The position numbers were made by a program, and so were the translations under genes. From Bacillus sp. KH172YL63 (GTDB lineage Bacteria > Bacillota > Bacilli > Bacillales > Bacillaceae_B), in NCBI RefSeq assembly GCF_011398925.1, contig NZ_AP022842.1, forward strand, positions 3,150,001 through 3,214,000: a DNA stretch of 64,000 nt, written 5' to 3'. Shown here in pieces: positions 18,998 through 28,110 of this stretch. The stretch's first letter is position 1. Each line of letters begins with the position of its first letter. The notes beneath the pieces are model-generated. The model saw nothing but the letters and a program-made list of their open reading frames with translations, did not search any database and was not told the DNA's origin.

Positions 18998-20026
18998 TCA
19001 AACGTTCACTTCTTGTTTTGCGCTCATTTTGGATGCCACGAATTTAGCCAGGTCGACGACGCGGCAGGAGTAGCCCCACTCGTTATCGTACCATGCGAGC
19101 ACTTTCACTTTCCGGCTGCCCATGACCATTGTGGACAGGCCGTCGATGATCGCTGAATGAGGATTCGTATTGAAGTCGATTGATACCAATGGTTCCGTCG
19201 TGAATTGAAGGATGCCGTCCAAAGAGCCGATCGATGCCGTGATGAAGGCATCATTGATTTCGTCCACGGTGACGTCCCTTTTCACATCAACAACAAGGTC
19301 GACAAGGGATACGTTCGGCGTCGGGACACGGAGTGCCATGCCGTGCAGCTTTCCGCTTAACTGAGGTAGCACCAATGACAGCGCTTTCGCGGCACCCGTC
19401 GTTGTCGGGATGATGGACTGTCCGCATGCTCTTGCCCGGCGCAGGTCTTTATGCGGGTTATCGATATTTTTCTGATCATTTGTGTATGCATGGACCGTCG
19501 TCATCAGACCGTTCTCGATCCCGAACTGCTCATCGAGGACCTTTGCAACCGGAGCCAGGCAGTTCGTCGTGCATGATGCATTTGAAATAACACTATGTTC
19601 TTCTATATTTAATGCGCTTTCATTTACGCCCATCACAATCGTGATATCTTCATTTTTACCAGGGGCCGTCAAAATGACTTTCTTGGCGCCGGCTTCAAGG
19701 TGAAGGCTTGCTTTATCCTTTGAATTGAATTTCCCTGTCGCTTCGATCACGATATCAATGTTCAATTCACTCCAAGGCAATGCTTTCGGATCACGGTTGC
19801 TCAACAGCATGACACGTTTGCCGTTTACGATGATGGCATTGTCCTCTGCCACTACTTCCGCCTGGAATGTGCCGTGATTTGTGTCATACTTTATTAAATG
19901 GGCTAACGTTTCAGCCGGGTAGCTCGCGTTGATGGCTACAACCTCTAAGTTATCATCTGTAATCGCTTTTCTGAAAACCATTCTCCCAATACGCCCAAAA
20001 CCATTGATTGCAATTTTCGCCTTCAT
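18998..20026 (-). CDS. gapB: Glyceraldehyde-3-phosphate dehydrogenase, gluconeogenic GapB type
   Basis: 342 residues. N-terminal Rossmann fold (INGFGRIGR), catalytic C152 in SNASCTTNCLAP. The segment INASYPAETLAHLIKYDTNHG is typical of GapB (NADP-preferring, gluconeogenic) and not of glycolytic GapA. The neighbouring speD, coaE, mutM and polA also match the gapB locus. Two inverted CcpN-like sites upstream suggest repression on glycolytic substrates. Confidence 0.94.
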   Translation of the reverse strand: MKAKIAINGFGRIGRMVFRKAITDDNLEVVAINASYPAETLAHLIKYDTNHGTFQAEVVAEDNAIIVNGKRVMLLSNRDPKALPWSELNIDIVIEATGKFNSKDKASLHLEAGAKKVILTAPGKNEDITIVMGVNESALNIEEHSVISNASCTTNCLAPVAKVLDEQFGIENGLMTTVHAYTNDQKNIDNPHKDLRRARACGQSIIPTTTGAAKALSLVLPQLSGKLHGMALRVPTPNVSLVDLVVDVKRDVTVDEINDAFITASIGSLDGILQFTTEPLVSIDFNTNPHSAIIDGLSTMVMGSRKVKVLAWYDNEWGYSCRVVDLAKFVASKMSAKQEVNV

Positions 20027-20048
20027 AAATCCGGCTCCCCTCTATATT

Positions 20049-20092
20049 AATGTTATACTTATATGATTGATTTCTAAAATTAGTATAACATA
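20049..20092 (-). promoter_or_regulatory. CcpN-like operator pair at gapB
   Basis: AGTATAACATA at 20082-20092 is the exact reverse complement of the CcpN motif form TATGTTATACT. A second site AATGTTATACT at 20049-20059 on the plus strand matches at 10 of 11 positions. They are inverted with 22 bp between them and lie 23-66 bp before the gapB start, as in B. subtilis gapB control. Confidence 0.65.
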
Positions 20093-20263
20093 TTGAGAGA
20101 ATTAGTTAATAAGTATTTTGCTGATATTAAATGTTTTATTATTCTGACAAATGTACTTATTGAATGTATATTGTGTTGCTTTGCATTCATACATGATTTC
20201 GCGGTCAAGAGCCTGGTCTATTATGGGTGACTTCATTTTTAAAAACCAACATCATAGATATTG

Positions 20264-20382
20264 GCGATTTCCGCTGCAGGTGCTCGCTTTCCGCGGGGCG
20301 TGAGTTGAGCCTCCTCAGGCTTCGCCTTGTGGGGTCTCAACTTTCACGCGTTTCCCGCAGGAGTCGAGCACCTTCCGCTTCA
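20264..20382. repeat. Large hairpin repeat R2
   Basis: Imperfect palindrome of about 119 bp. Outer arms GTGCTCG / CGAGCAC and inner arms GTTGAG / CTCAAC pair; in R1 (14321) the same positions read GGGCTCG / CGAGCCC and GGTGAG / CTCACC. Both arms changed together, which supports a conserved folded form. It lies between gapB and coaE with no gene. Confidence 0.85.
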
Positions 20383-20502
20383 ATCAAATGAGCATGTTTT
20401 TCCAAAAAAACATGTAAACCGAGACCTACATCTTCAAATCCCCAACACATATCATTCTCCGAAGTTAAACCATTTTTTTGTGCAAGAATTTCAATCAGAC
20501 AC

Positions 20503-20533
20503 AAAAAAACCGACAAGGGCTTCCTTGTCGGTC
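20503..20533 (-). terminator. Terminator after coaE
   Basis: ACCGACAAGG / CCTTGTCGGT perfect stem followed by seven T in the minus direction; ends the polA-mutM-ytaF-coaE run. Confidence 0.9.
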
Positions 20534-20543
20534 ATTTCTCTTG

Positions 20544-21149
20544 CTAGGGTTTCAAGTCCCATTCTACTATTAGCGCTTCAAGCTGTTCCTTGGTGTCATG
20601 CAGTGAGCCGTTGTTGTCGATGACTGCGTCGGCAAGGTTGACTTTTTCTTTCAGCGGGAATTGTGACGCGATGCGTGCTGATGCGTCTTCTTTGCTGAAG
20701 TGGTTCCGCTCCATGAGGCGGGCGAGCTGGGTTTCTTCGTTGACGTATACGACGAGGGTCCGCTCGACCATCCATGTGAGTTCACTTTCAAACAGAAGCG
20801 GGATGTCCATGAAGATCGTTTGTTTGCCTGCAGCGACGGCTTCGTCTTTGTGCTGGAGCATCATCTGCCTCACTGCGGGGTGGACGATGCCGTTCAGCAC
20901 TTTTCTTTTTTCTTCTGAGTTGAAAATGATCTGCCCGAGCTTTTCCCGGTTGATCGTGGAATCGTTGGGATGGAGGATGCCGTCGCCGAATTCCTCCACG
21001 ATTGCCAGATAGGCAGGCTGGTCGACTTCGACCACCATGCGGGCAGCGAGATCAGCGTCGATGATCGTGTATCCTTTTTCATTGAGCATGGCGGAAACGG
21101 TGCTCTTGCCGCTTGCGATTCCGCCGGTTAATCCGATGATTCTTGCCAT
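20544..21149 (-). CDS. coaE: Dephospho-CoA kinase
   Basis: Last step of coenzyme A synthesis: phosphorylates the 3'-OH of dephospho-CoA. 201 residues with P-loop GLTGGIASGKST at the N-terminus, the IDADLAAR CoA-binding motif and the lid region ERNHFSKEDA. Last gene of the polA-mutM-ytaF-coaE cluster. Confidence 0.96.
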   Translation of the reverse strand: MARIIGLTGGIASGKSTVSAMLNEKGYTIIDADLAARMVVEVDQPAYLAIVEEFGDGILHPNDSTINREKLGQIIFNSEEKRKVLNGIVHPAVRQMMLQHKDEAVAAGKQTIFMDIPLLFESELTWMVERTLVVYVNEETQLARLMERNHFSKEDASARIASQFPLKEKVNLADAVIDNNGSLHDTKEQLEALIVEWDLKP

Positions 21150-21170
21150 TGTCCCATCCTTTCCGGCACA

Positions 21171-21803
21171 TTAAAATCGCAGGATCCCGATGAGGATGAG
21201 CAGGACGCCCGGGAGGAATGATACGCGGTGGATCCACCGCAGATGGGAAAAGAATTCCCCCAGCTTGAGTCCCGAGAATAAGAACGTAAAGCTCATCACC
21301 AGGATCGCTGACGTAAGTAATATAGGTGAAAAATGTAAGAGTGCTGCGCCAATTCCTGCCCCGAATGCATCCAGTGATAAGGCGATCCCGAGCATGAATG
21401 CCTCGATCCCGGTGATCGTACCTGATTTATCAAAGTCTGCGGTGAGGGGCTTTCTTAATATTTGAATCACTAAACCGATCGATTTAATTTCAAAGTTGAT
21501 CAACGTTTTTTCATGTGACAGGACAGTTTCCTTTTCCGGTCTGAAAAACTGGTAAAGGACGGCTGCCCCGATCACGACGAGAATCAGGCCGCCGATTCTG
21601 CCGGCCCATACCGGATCGATGATGGAGCCGAGGGTCCGGCCGAGCAGCATGGCCAGTAATAGGGAGCTTGCAGAACAAACCGATATGATGCTGATTGATT
21701 TTGCATGTATTTTCACTTTACGTAATCCGTAGGTCAATCCGGTGCTGAAACTATCGAGACTAACAGCAAATGCCAGCAGTAATAAGGAGATTGTTTCACT
21801 CAT
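21171..21803 (-). CDS. ytaF: Sporulation membrane protein YtaF
   Basis: 210-residue polytopic membrane protein of the MntP/YtaF superfamily, with six hydrophobic segments in two related halves (SLLLLAFAVSLDSFSTGLTYG and AFMLGIALSLDAFGAGIGAAL, each with the family Asp in SLD). B. subtilis YtaF has a role in sporulation; a cation-transport activity is inferred from the fold only. It lies 21 bp before coaE. Confidence 0.9.
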   Translation of the reverse strand: MSETISLLLLAFAVSLDSFSTGLTYGLRKVKIHAKSISIISVCSASSLLLAMLLGRTLGSIIDPVWAGRIGGLILVVIGAAVLYQFFRPEKETVLSHEKTLINFEIKSIGLVIQILRKPLTADFDKSGTITGIEAFMLGIALSLDAFGAGIGAALLHFSPILLTSAILVMSFTFLFSGLKLGEFFSHLRWIHRVSFLPGVLLILIGILRF

Positions 21804-21871
21804 CTAATAGCCCTCCCAGAAATCATTACAATACTATATGGTAAGGGCTTATCAGATGTTAAATGTTCTTT

Positions 21872-22696
21872 CTACCGCTGACAGCGGGGACAGTAATGGG
21901 TCCCTCTGCCTGCTGACACCTTCTTCTCAATGATGCTGCCGCAGTTCCTGCACGGCTCACCTTTTCGGCTGTAGACGTAGAGGTTTTGCTGAAACATCCC
22001 CATCTGTCCCTGGGAATTGACGTAGGAGCGTATCGTGCTCCCTCCCATTTCCACGGCTTCAGATAATGTTTCAATGATACGTTTATGCAATTCTTCGATC
22101 TCTAGTGTAGACAGAGATTTCGACTTTCTGTCCGGATGGATGCCTGCACGGAATAACGCTTCATCCACGTAGATGTTCCCCAATCCGACCAGGACGGTTT
22201 GATCGAGCAGCGCCGCTTTCACGATCCGCTCGGTTTTCCCGAGCTTTGCGGCGAGATATTCAGGGATGAATCCCTGCTGAAATGGCTCCGGCCCCAATTG
22301 GAGAAGGGGAAGATGAAGCTCTTCCTCCCCCTTCCTGAAAAGGTGCATCGTGCCGAATTTCCTTACGTCCCTGTATCTTAGCTCGGTCCCGTCGGTGAAG
22401 TGAAAAATGACGTGGGTATGCTTTTCGACAGGGTCGCCCTGATCGGAAAGATTATATTTCCCTTCCATTCTCAAGTGGGAAACGAGTGCGACATCATTCA
22501 GGTAAAAGACAAGGAACTTCCCTCTTCTTCTCATCTCGAGGATTTCCTGTCCCTTCAGGCTGTCGATGAATTGTTCAGGATCCACCGGGTTTTTGATCAT
22601 CTTTGGCCAGGAGACGGTGACATCCTCTATCTTCTTACCGAGCACAAGGAGCTCAAGCGTTCTTCTGACCGTTTCTACTTCTGGCAATTCAGGCAT
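21872..22696 (-). CDS. mutM: Formamidopyrimidine-DNA glycosylase
   Basis: Bifunctional DNA glycosylase/AP lyase that removes 8-oxoguanine and FapyG. The N-terminus MPELPEVETVRRTL carries the catalytic P2 and E3. The helix-two-turn-helix contains the conserved Lys region (GLGNIYVDEALFRAGIHP), and a C-terminal zinc finger CRNCG ... HYCPRCQ is intact. 274 residues. It follows polA by 24 bp; the pairing with Pol I suits base excision repair. Confidence 0.97.
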   Translation of the reverse strand: MPELPEVETVRRTLELLVLGKKIEDVTVSWPKMIKNPVDPEQFIDSLKGQEILEMRRRGKFLVFYLNDVALVSHLRMEGKYNLSDQGDPVEKHTHVIFHFTDGTELRYRDVRKFGTMHLFRKGEEELHLPLLQLGPEPFQQGFIPEYLAAKLGKTERIVKAALLDQTVLVGLGNIYVDEALFRAGIHPDRKSKSLSTLEIEELHKRIIETLSEAVEMGGSTIRSYVNSQGQMGMFQQNLYVYSRKGEPCRNCGSIIEKKVSAGRGTHYCPRCQR

Positions 22697-22720
22697 GATG
22701 CCACCTCCTCCAAAAGGGTT

Positions 22721-25351
22721 TTATTTCGCATCGTACCAGGTTTGGCCGTAGGAGTAATCGACCTTCAATGGCACTTCAAGCTCCATCGCATTCTCCATCA
22801 CTTCCGGTACGATTTTCTTCAACGTTTCGATTTCATCTTCAGGGGCTTCAAAAATCAATTCATCGTGCACCTGAAGCAGCATGCGGGTTTGAAGATTCTC
22901 TTCCTTCAAGCGCTCAGCCATATCAATCATCGCCTTCTTGATGATATCGGCAGCACTTCCCTGAATCGGCGTATTCATCGCGGTACGCTCCGCAAAGCTT
23001 CTAAGATTGAAGTTCCGGCTCGTGATTTCAGGCAGGTAGCGGCGGCGGTTCATGAGCGTCGTCACATAGCCTTTTTGCTTCGCATCCTGGACGATGTCTT
23101 CCATATAATCCTTCACACCAGGGAAGCTTTCTAAATATTTCTTGATGAATTCCCCTGCTTCCTTACGGGTGATATCAAGACTCTGCGACAGGCCGTAATC
23201 ACTGATTCCGTAAACGATCCCGAAGTTGACGGCTTTCGCATGCCTTCTCATATTGGATGTCACGGCATCTTTTTCCACACCGAACACGTCCATCGCTGTT
23301 TTCGTATGGATGTCCATGTCATTGCGGAACGCTTCGACGAGCTTTTCATCCTTCGCAATATGAGCGAGGACACGGAGCTCGATCTGAGAATAATCGGCAG
23401 CGAACATGACCCAGCCTTTTTCAGAAGGAATGAACGCCTGGCGGATCTTGCGGCCTTCTTCCAGACGGATCGGGATGTTCTGCAGATTCGGATCCGTTGA
23501 GCTTAGGCGGCCCGTTTGCGTCAGCGCCTGGTTGAAGCGGGTGTGGATCTTGCTTGTATCTTGATGAACAACCTTCAACAATCCTTCCAGGTAGGTGGAC
23601 TGAAGCTTCCCTAGCTGGCGGTAGTGAAGGATATGATCGATGATTTCGTGCTTCGGCTGAAGTTTTTCCAACACGTCGGCAGAAGTGGAGTAACCCGTCT
23701 TCGTCTTCTTCACGACAGGCAGGCCAAGCTTCTCAAAAAGAATCACCCCAAGCTGTTTAGGGGAATTGATGTTAAAGTCCTCCCCGGCCAGTTCGTGGAT
23801 ATTCTTTTCAAGCTCTTCCAAACGGTGTGCGAGCTCATCCTTCATTGTCAGTAAACGGTCCTGATCCACCTTCACCCCGGTGAATTCCATCTCGGCAAGA
23901 ATCAGGGCAAGCGGCAGCTCAAGCTCCATGAACAGGGTATCCAGTTCGTTTTCTTCCAGCTCTTTCAGGCACGTGTCCTTTAATTCATGCAGGATGTACG
24001 CCTTACGTGCAACATGCTCTGCCAAAACATCCTCTGAAGGGACTTTCTGCTTCGCCCCTTTGCCGTACACCGCTTCGTCGGTTTCAATCGACGGCTGGCC
24101 ATGGCCTTTCGCGATTGATGCGAAGTCGTCACTCGATTCTGACGGGTTGATGATGTAAGACGCCAGCAGCAGGTCAAATTCGATGCCTTTGATGTCGATT
24201 CCCTGACGCTTCAACGCCACGACCGTCTCCTTCGAATTGTACACATACTTCGACGCACTTTCTTTCTCCGCCCACTTCTTAAACGCCTCTGACTTCAGCG
24301 CCGTTTCAAGGGTGAAGAAAATCGTCCCCTTTTCATTGTGAAGACTCATCCCGATCACTTCTCCGAGATGATAATTTTCTTCGAGCATTTCGATATAAAG
24401 GGACGTTTCATTCGTCAGATGTTCCTCTTTGACCTCTTCGACCTTATTAAAATCGATCTTATCAAGCTCTTTCGGTGCCTCTTCAACAGACTCACCCATT
24501 TTTTCCAATAATGAATTGAAGCCAAGGTCACGGTAGAAGTCCTTTAACTGGGCTTCCACAATCCCTTCATACTGGAGCTCCTCCACCTTGATCTCGATCG
24601 GGGCTTCCCTTAGGATCGTCGCCAATTCTTTACTCATGATCGCCTGATCTTTATTGTCTTCAAGCTTTTCTTTCAATTTCTTCCCGCTCACCTGATCGAT
24701 CGAATCAAGGAGTTTTTCAAGGGATTCAAATTCCTTCAACAGCTTGATTGCCGTCTTCTCTCCGACGCCGGGCACGCCCGGGATATTATCAGAACTGTCT
24801 CCCATCAAACCTTTCATATCAATGATCCGGTCAGGGGTGATTTCCCACTTCTCCTTAATATGCTCAGGCGTATACACCTCAATATCGGTGATCCCTTTTC
24901 GGGTAATGCACACAGTCGTATGCTCCGAGCTTAACTGAGTCAAATCCTTATCCCCGGAGTAGACCTTCACTTCGAACCCATCCGCTTCCGCTTGCAGGGA
25001 AAGGGTCCCGATAATGTCATCCGCTTCATAATTTTCTTTTTCATAACGCTTGATCCCGTATGCATCCAAAAGCTCCCGGATATATGGGAATTGCTCGGAT
25101 AATTCAGGCGGCGTCTTTTGTCTCCCGCCTTTATATTCCTTAAATGTCTTATGTCTGAAAGTCGTCTTTCCCGCATCAAACGCTACGAGAATATGAGACG
25201 GCTTTTCATCTTCCATGATCTTTTGCAGCATCGTCGTGAAGCCGTACACTGCATTTGTATGTACACCCTTATCATTATTCAGCAACGGCAGGGCAAAAAA
25301 AGCACGGTACGCAATGCTGTTTCCGTCAATCAATACTAATTTCTTGGACAT
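22721..25351 (-). CDS. polA: DNA polymerase I
   Basis: 876 residues. An N-terminal 5' nuclease (about 1-290, with AFDAGKTTFRHK and GDSSDNIPGVPGVGEKTA) precedes a 3'-5' exonuclease-like domain (about 310-470) and the family A polymerase. Polymerase motifs are intact: A in ADYSQIELRVLAH, B in RRHAKAVNFGIVYG, C in LQVHDELIFEAP. The exonuclease-like domain reads SLYIEMLEENYH where an active enzyme has D-x-E, so proofreading should be lost, as is normal for Bacillus Pol I. Confidence 0.97.
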   Translation of the reverse strand: MSKKLVLIDGNSIAYRAFFALPLLNNDKGVHTNAVYGFTTMLQKIMEDEKPSHILVAFDAGKTTFRHKTFKEYKGGRQKTPPELSEQFPYIRELLDAYGIKRYEKENYEADDIIGTLSLQAEADGFEVKVYSGDKDLTQLSSEHTTVCITRKGITDIEVYTPEHIKEKWEITPDRIIDMKGLMGDSSDNIPGVPGVGEKTAIKLLKEFESLEKLLDSIDQVSGKKLKEKLEDNKDQAIMSKELATILREAPIEIKVEELQYEGIVEAQLKDFYRDLGFNSLLEKMGESVEEAPKELDKIDFNKVEEVKEEHLTNETSLYIEMLEENYHLGEVIGMSLHNEKGTIFFTLETALKSEAFKKWAEKESASKYVYNSKETVVALKRQGIDIKGIEFDLLLASYIINPSESSDDFASIAKGHGQPSIETDEAVYGKGAKQKVPSEDVLAEHVARKAYILHELKDTCLKELEENELDTLFMELELPLALILAEMEFTGVKVDQDRLLTMKDELAHRLEELEKNIHELAGEDFNINSPKQLGVILFEKLGLPVVKKTKTGYSTSADVLEKLQPKHEIIDHILHYRQLGKLQSTYLEGLLKVVHQDTSKIHTRFNQALTQTGRLSSTDPNLQNIPIRLEEGRKIRQAFIPSEKGWVMFAADYSQIELRVLAHIAKDEKLVEAFRNDMDIHTKTAMDVFGVEKDAVTSNMRRHAKAVNFGIVYGISDYGLSQSLDITRKEAGEFIKKYLESFPGVKDYMEDIVQDAKQKGYVTTLMNRRRYLPEITSRNFNLRSFAERTAMNTPIQGSAADIIKKAMIDMAERLKEENLQTRMLLQVHDELIFEAPEDEIETLKKIVPEVMENAMELEVPLKVDYSYGQTWYDAK

Positions 25352-25462
25352 GCAAGTCCCTCCTATACAGGCTTGAGTTTCTACTCTTTATTCTATCATG
25401 TTGGGGGGTGGAAGGGAAAAGAGGTGGGCTTGGGGGTGGGTAAGAGCGGGGTGCGGGGGGCC

Positions 25463-25592
25463 GCGATTTTTCGACAAAGAGATTATATATGGAGGAAAGC
25501 GGATCATATATCAGGATCTCCGCTCATAAATTCAAAATCGAGCTCATATTATCTGAAAGCAGCTCAAAAGTCTTGAAAACCGGCTCATATAT
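25463..25592 (+). repeat. Family A phased array, copy A2
   Basis: GATTTTTCGACAAAGA at 25465, then TCATA-type boxes at 25483 (TTATA), 25504, 25524, 25544, 25564 (TCAAA) and 25585: spacing 21-20-20-20-21. The left flank (25395-25462) is almost only G and T with some A. Confidence 0.92.
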
Positions 25593-25952
25593 CGGGCTGG
25601 GGCATGATTTTCTTTCCCGCACAATCTATTTTCAGATGATGTTGTACGTCATTCTTCATTTCTTATAAAAAAATAGACTGGTTTTGAACAAAAGCCCTTT
25701 AAAATTTGTAATTTAAAGATCTTTTCGTATAGTTGTTTTCGTAGTGATTAACGTAATTCAAGTAAATTCCCCTTGATGCCTGCTATGGAATTTTTTCATT
25801 CTACAGTCTCAAATTACCGAAGTTGCTCACATGAACGTCTAATAATAACACCAATCTATACAAAAAGAGCCTTTCACAAACCCCCCAGCCATATTCCCCA
25901 AAATAAAAACCCCCGCAAAACAGGCAACACCCATTTCACGAGAGTCTTCATA
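25593..25952. other. Intergenic region without a recognised gene
   Basis: About 360 bp between array A2 and the hflC stop. AT-rich to about 25860, then A/C-rich (CCCCCCAGCC, CCCCCGC). I see no open frame with a ribosome-binding site, no convincing hairpin and no further array. Confidence 0.5.
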
Positions 25953-26888
25953 TTATTCCGTATAGCCCATCAGCAGTCTTGCGTATGGGGAGTCGGATGG
26001 TAAGATGATGACCGTTTCGTCATCGACGGTTTTCTTGTAGGTTTCGAGCGTTTTGTACAGGTCATAGAAGCTTGGGTCTTTGGAGAATGATTTGTTGAAG
26101 ATCTGTGCTGCTTCTGATTCTCCTTCGGCCCGGATGACGTTGGCGTCGGCTCCCGCTTTGGCGAGCAGTTCTTTTACTTCACGGTCGGTTTCGGCGGTGA
26201 TCCTCTGCTTTTCGGCGTCCCCTTTGGAGAGGTATTCCTGTGCTTTGGATTCACGTTCTGAGATCATCCGTGTGTAGACGGAGTTTTCATTCGCTTCCGG
26301 CAGGTCGGTCCGTTTCATGCGGACGTCGACGACGACGATTCCGTAGCCGTCACGCTCTAGAAGTTCGTTCACTTTTTCCGTGACCCGGTCGTTCAGGCTT
26401 CCCCGGGAAGATTTTTCGTCATTGATGATTTCGTCATACTCGAGCTGACCGAGCTCTGAGCGGACGACTGAGTAGATGAATTCTTCCATTTTCGTTTCGG
26501 CGTTGATGACAAGTCTTGCGTTTTTGATCATTTTCAGTGGATCCTCGATGCGCCATACTGCGTAGTTGTCGATGAGCATCCGTTTTTTGTCTTTCGTGTT
26601 GATTTCCGCTTCGGTTACGTCATAGGTCATCTGGTGCTTCGGCAGGGTTGTGACTGATTGGATGAACGGGATTTTATATTTCAGTCCCGGGTCTTTGTCG
26701 ATCCGGACGACTTCACCAAATTGACGGACAACCTTGTATTCCCCTTCTTTCACAACGAAGAGGCTTGTGAACAGGATGACCAGGGCAGCAATGAGGATGA
26801 TGAGGAAGATCCCCAGTTTCGTATATCGCTTCCATTCAACCGGTTCTTTCTTTTTGGAGTTGATGTCAAATACGTTTTGATCACTCAT
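25953..26888 (-). CDS. hflC: Protease modulator HflC (SPFH/band 7 protein)
   Basis: 311-residue membrane-anchored SPFH protein. One N-terminal membrane segment (LGIFLIILIAALVILFTSLFVV) is followed by the band 7 domain (KEGEYKVVRQFGEVVRI) and a coiled-coil region (EAQEYLSKGDAEKQ-type, about 190-260). HflC pairs with HflK around the FtsH protease and limits its action on membrane proteins in E. coli. ATG 26888 overlaps the hflK stop by 8 bases, so the two are translationally coupled. A GTG at 26897 is the alternative start but is too close to AGGAAGG. Confidence 0.9.
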   Translation of the reverse strand: MSDQNVFDINSKKKEPVEWKRYTKLGIFLIILIAALVILFTSLFVVKEGEYKVVRQFGEVVRIDKDPGLKYKIPFIQSVTTLPKHQMTYDVTEAEINTKDKKRMLIDNYAVWRIEDPLKMIKNARLVINAETKMEEFIYSVVRSELGQLEYDEIINDEKSSRGSLNDRVTEKVNELLERDGYGIVVVDVRMKRTDLPEANENSVYTRMISERESKAQEYLSKGDAEKQRITAETDREVKELLAKAGADANVIRAEGESEAAQIFNKSFSKDPSFYDLYKTLETYKKTVDDETVIILPSDSPYARLLMGYTE

Positions 26889-27840
26889 TGCTGTCACTTC
26901 CTTCCTGTTTCGCCGGCGGCGTTTGTTCCATTTGACGGATAGGGAAATATTTCAGCGTTTCCCCGGAGTCCTTCATAATGTATATTTCTGCATCCGGCAG
27001 CACGTTTTCCAGCGTTTCGAGGACAAGACGCTTACGTGTGATTTCCGGATTGGATTTGTATTCATTGTACAGCTTATCGAATACGGCGACGTCACCACGG
27101 GCCTGTTCTATACGGGCGATTTTATCCCCTTTTGCACGGGAGATGATTGCGTCCTTCTCCCCTTGTGCTTCATTAGAGCGCTGATTCCGATATTTCTTTG
27201 CTTCGTTGATCTTTGTGTTCATCGTTTCACGGGCATCGGTCACCGCTGTGAAAGCAGATCTAACTTCCGCATTCGGCAGTTCAACATCCTGCAGCTTCAC
27301 GGCAAGGATCGAAATCCCGATGTCATAGTCGTCGATCAGGCTCGTCAGCAAATCCCTTACCTGGGCTTCGATTTCTGCTTTTCCGCTCGTCAATGCGTCA
27401 TCGATCAATGAGCTTCCGATGATGCTTCGGAGTGAAGAAGATGTGGCATCGTACAAGATTTCCTTCGGGTCATCTGAGTTGAACAGATAACTTTCAGGAT
27501 CGGTGATTTTCCACTGAACAACCAGATCGGCAAGGACGATGTATTCATCCCCGGTGATCATTTTTGTTTCTTTAGGGAAATCCTTGATCTTCCCGTCTTT
27601 TTCTTCATATCCAAACTGAAGACTGAAGGTTTCTTTAGATAGCACTTCCACTGACTGCATCGGCCACGGCATCTTGAAGTGAAGGCCTGGCTCCACGATC
27701 GGTTCACCGGCTTCCCCGAATGTCAAAACAAGGGCCTGTTCCGATTCGTCAACGGTGTACCATGAAGTTAGTAATACAAAGATTAATAGAATGGCCGCCA
27801 AAATCATTCCTGCCAACATATAAATGCGTTTTAAACTCAT
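26881..27840 (-). CDS. hflK: FtsH protease activity modulator HflK
   Basis: 319-residue SPFH partner of HflC. An N-terminal membrane segment (MLAGMILAAILLIFVLLTSW) precedes the band 7 domain (TVDESEQALVLTFGE ... PGLHFKMPWPMQSVE) and a coiled coil (AKKYRNQRSNEAQGEKDAIISRA). The C-terminal tail is polar. It lacks the glycine/proline-rich N-terminus of proteobacterial HflK. To my knowledge B. subtilis has no hflKC here, so this is a lineage-specific insertion between phoR and polA. Confidence 0.9.
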   Translation of the reverse strand: MSLKRIYMLAGMILAAILLIFVLLTSWYTVDESEQALVLTFGEAGEPIVEPGLHFKMPWPMQSVEVLSKETFSLQFGYEEKDGKIKDFPKETKMITGDEYIVLADLVVQWKITDPESYLFNSDDPKEILYDATSSSLRSIIGSSLIDDALTSGKAEIEAQVRDLLTSLIDDYDIGISILAVKLQDVELPNAEVRSAFTAVTDARETMNTKINEAKKYRNQRSNEAQGEKDAIISRAKGDKIARIEQARGDVAVFDKLYNEYKSNPEITRKRLVLETLENVLPDAEIYIMKDSGETLKYFPIRQMEQTPPAKQEGSDSNE

Positions 27841-27963
27841 GAGTACCCTCCCTTTTCTACTCTATATCTTATTTTTTACCTACTAAGATATACGGGCTGA
27901 GTGGAAAAAGGTTTCAGAAATATTAAGGGAAGATGACAAAAAGGGGTTGTGGGGGCGCTTACA

Positions 27964-28010
27964 AACAAAAAAAGCGGAAAGACGAGAACGGGGTTAGTTC
28001 TCGCCTTTCC
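27964..28010 (-). terminator. Terminator of phoPR
   Basis: GGAAAGGCGAGAAC / GTTCTCGTCTTTCC stem (27976-28010) followed by seven T in the minus direction, about 100 bp after the phoR stop. Confidence 0.88.
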
Positions 28011-28110
28011 TTAACACCTTGGATGAAGGGGTTTCATCTAGTATCGTATCACCGGATTATTAACAGGGATTTAATCTATTGTAAAGAAAATGTAAACAAT
28101 GGGAAATCCG

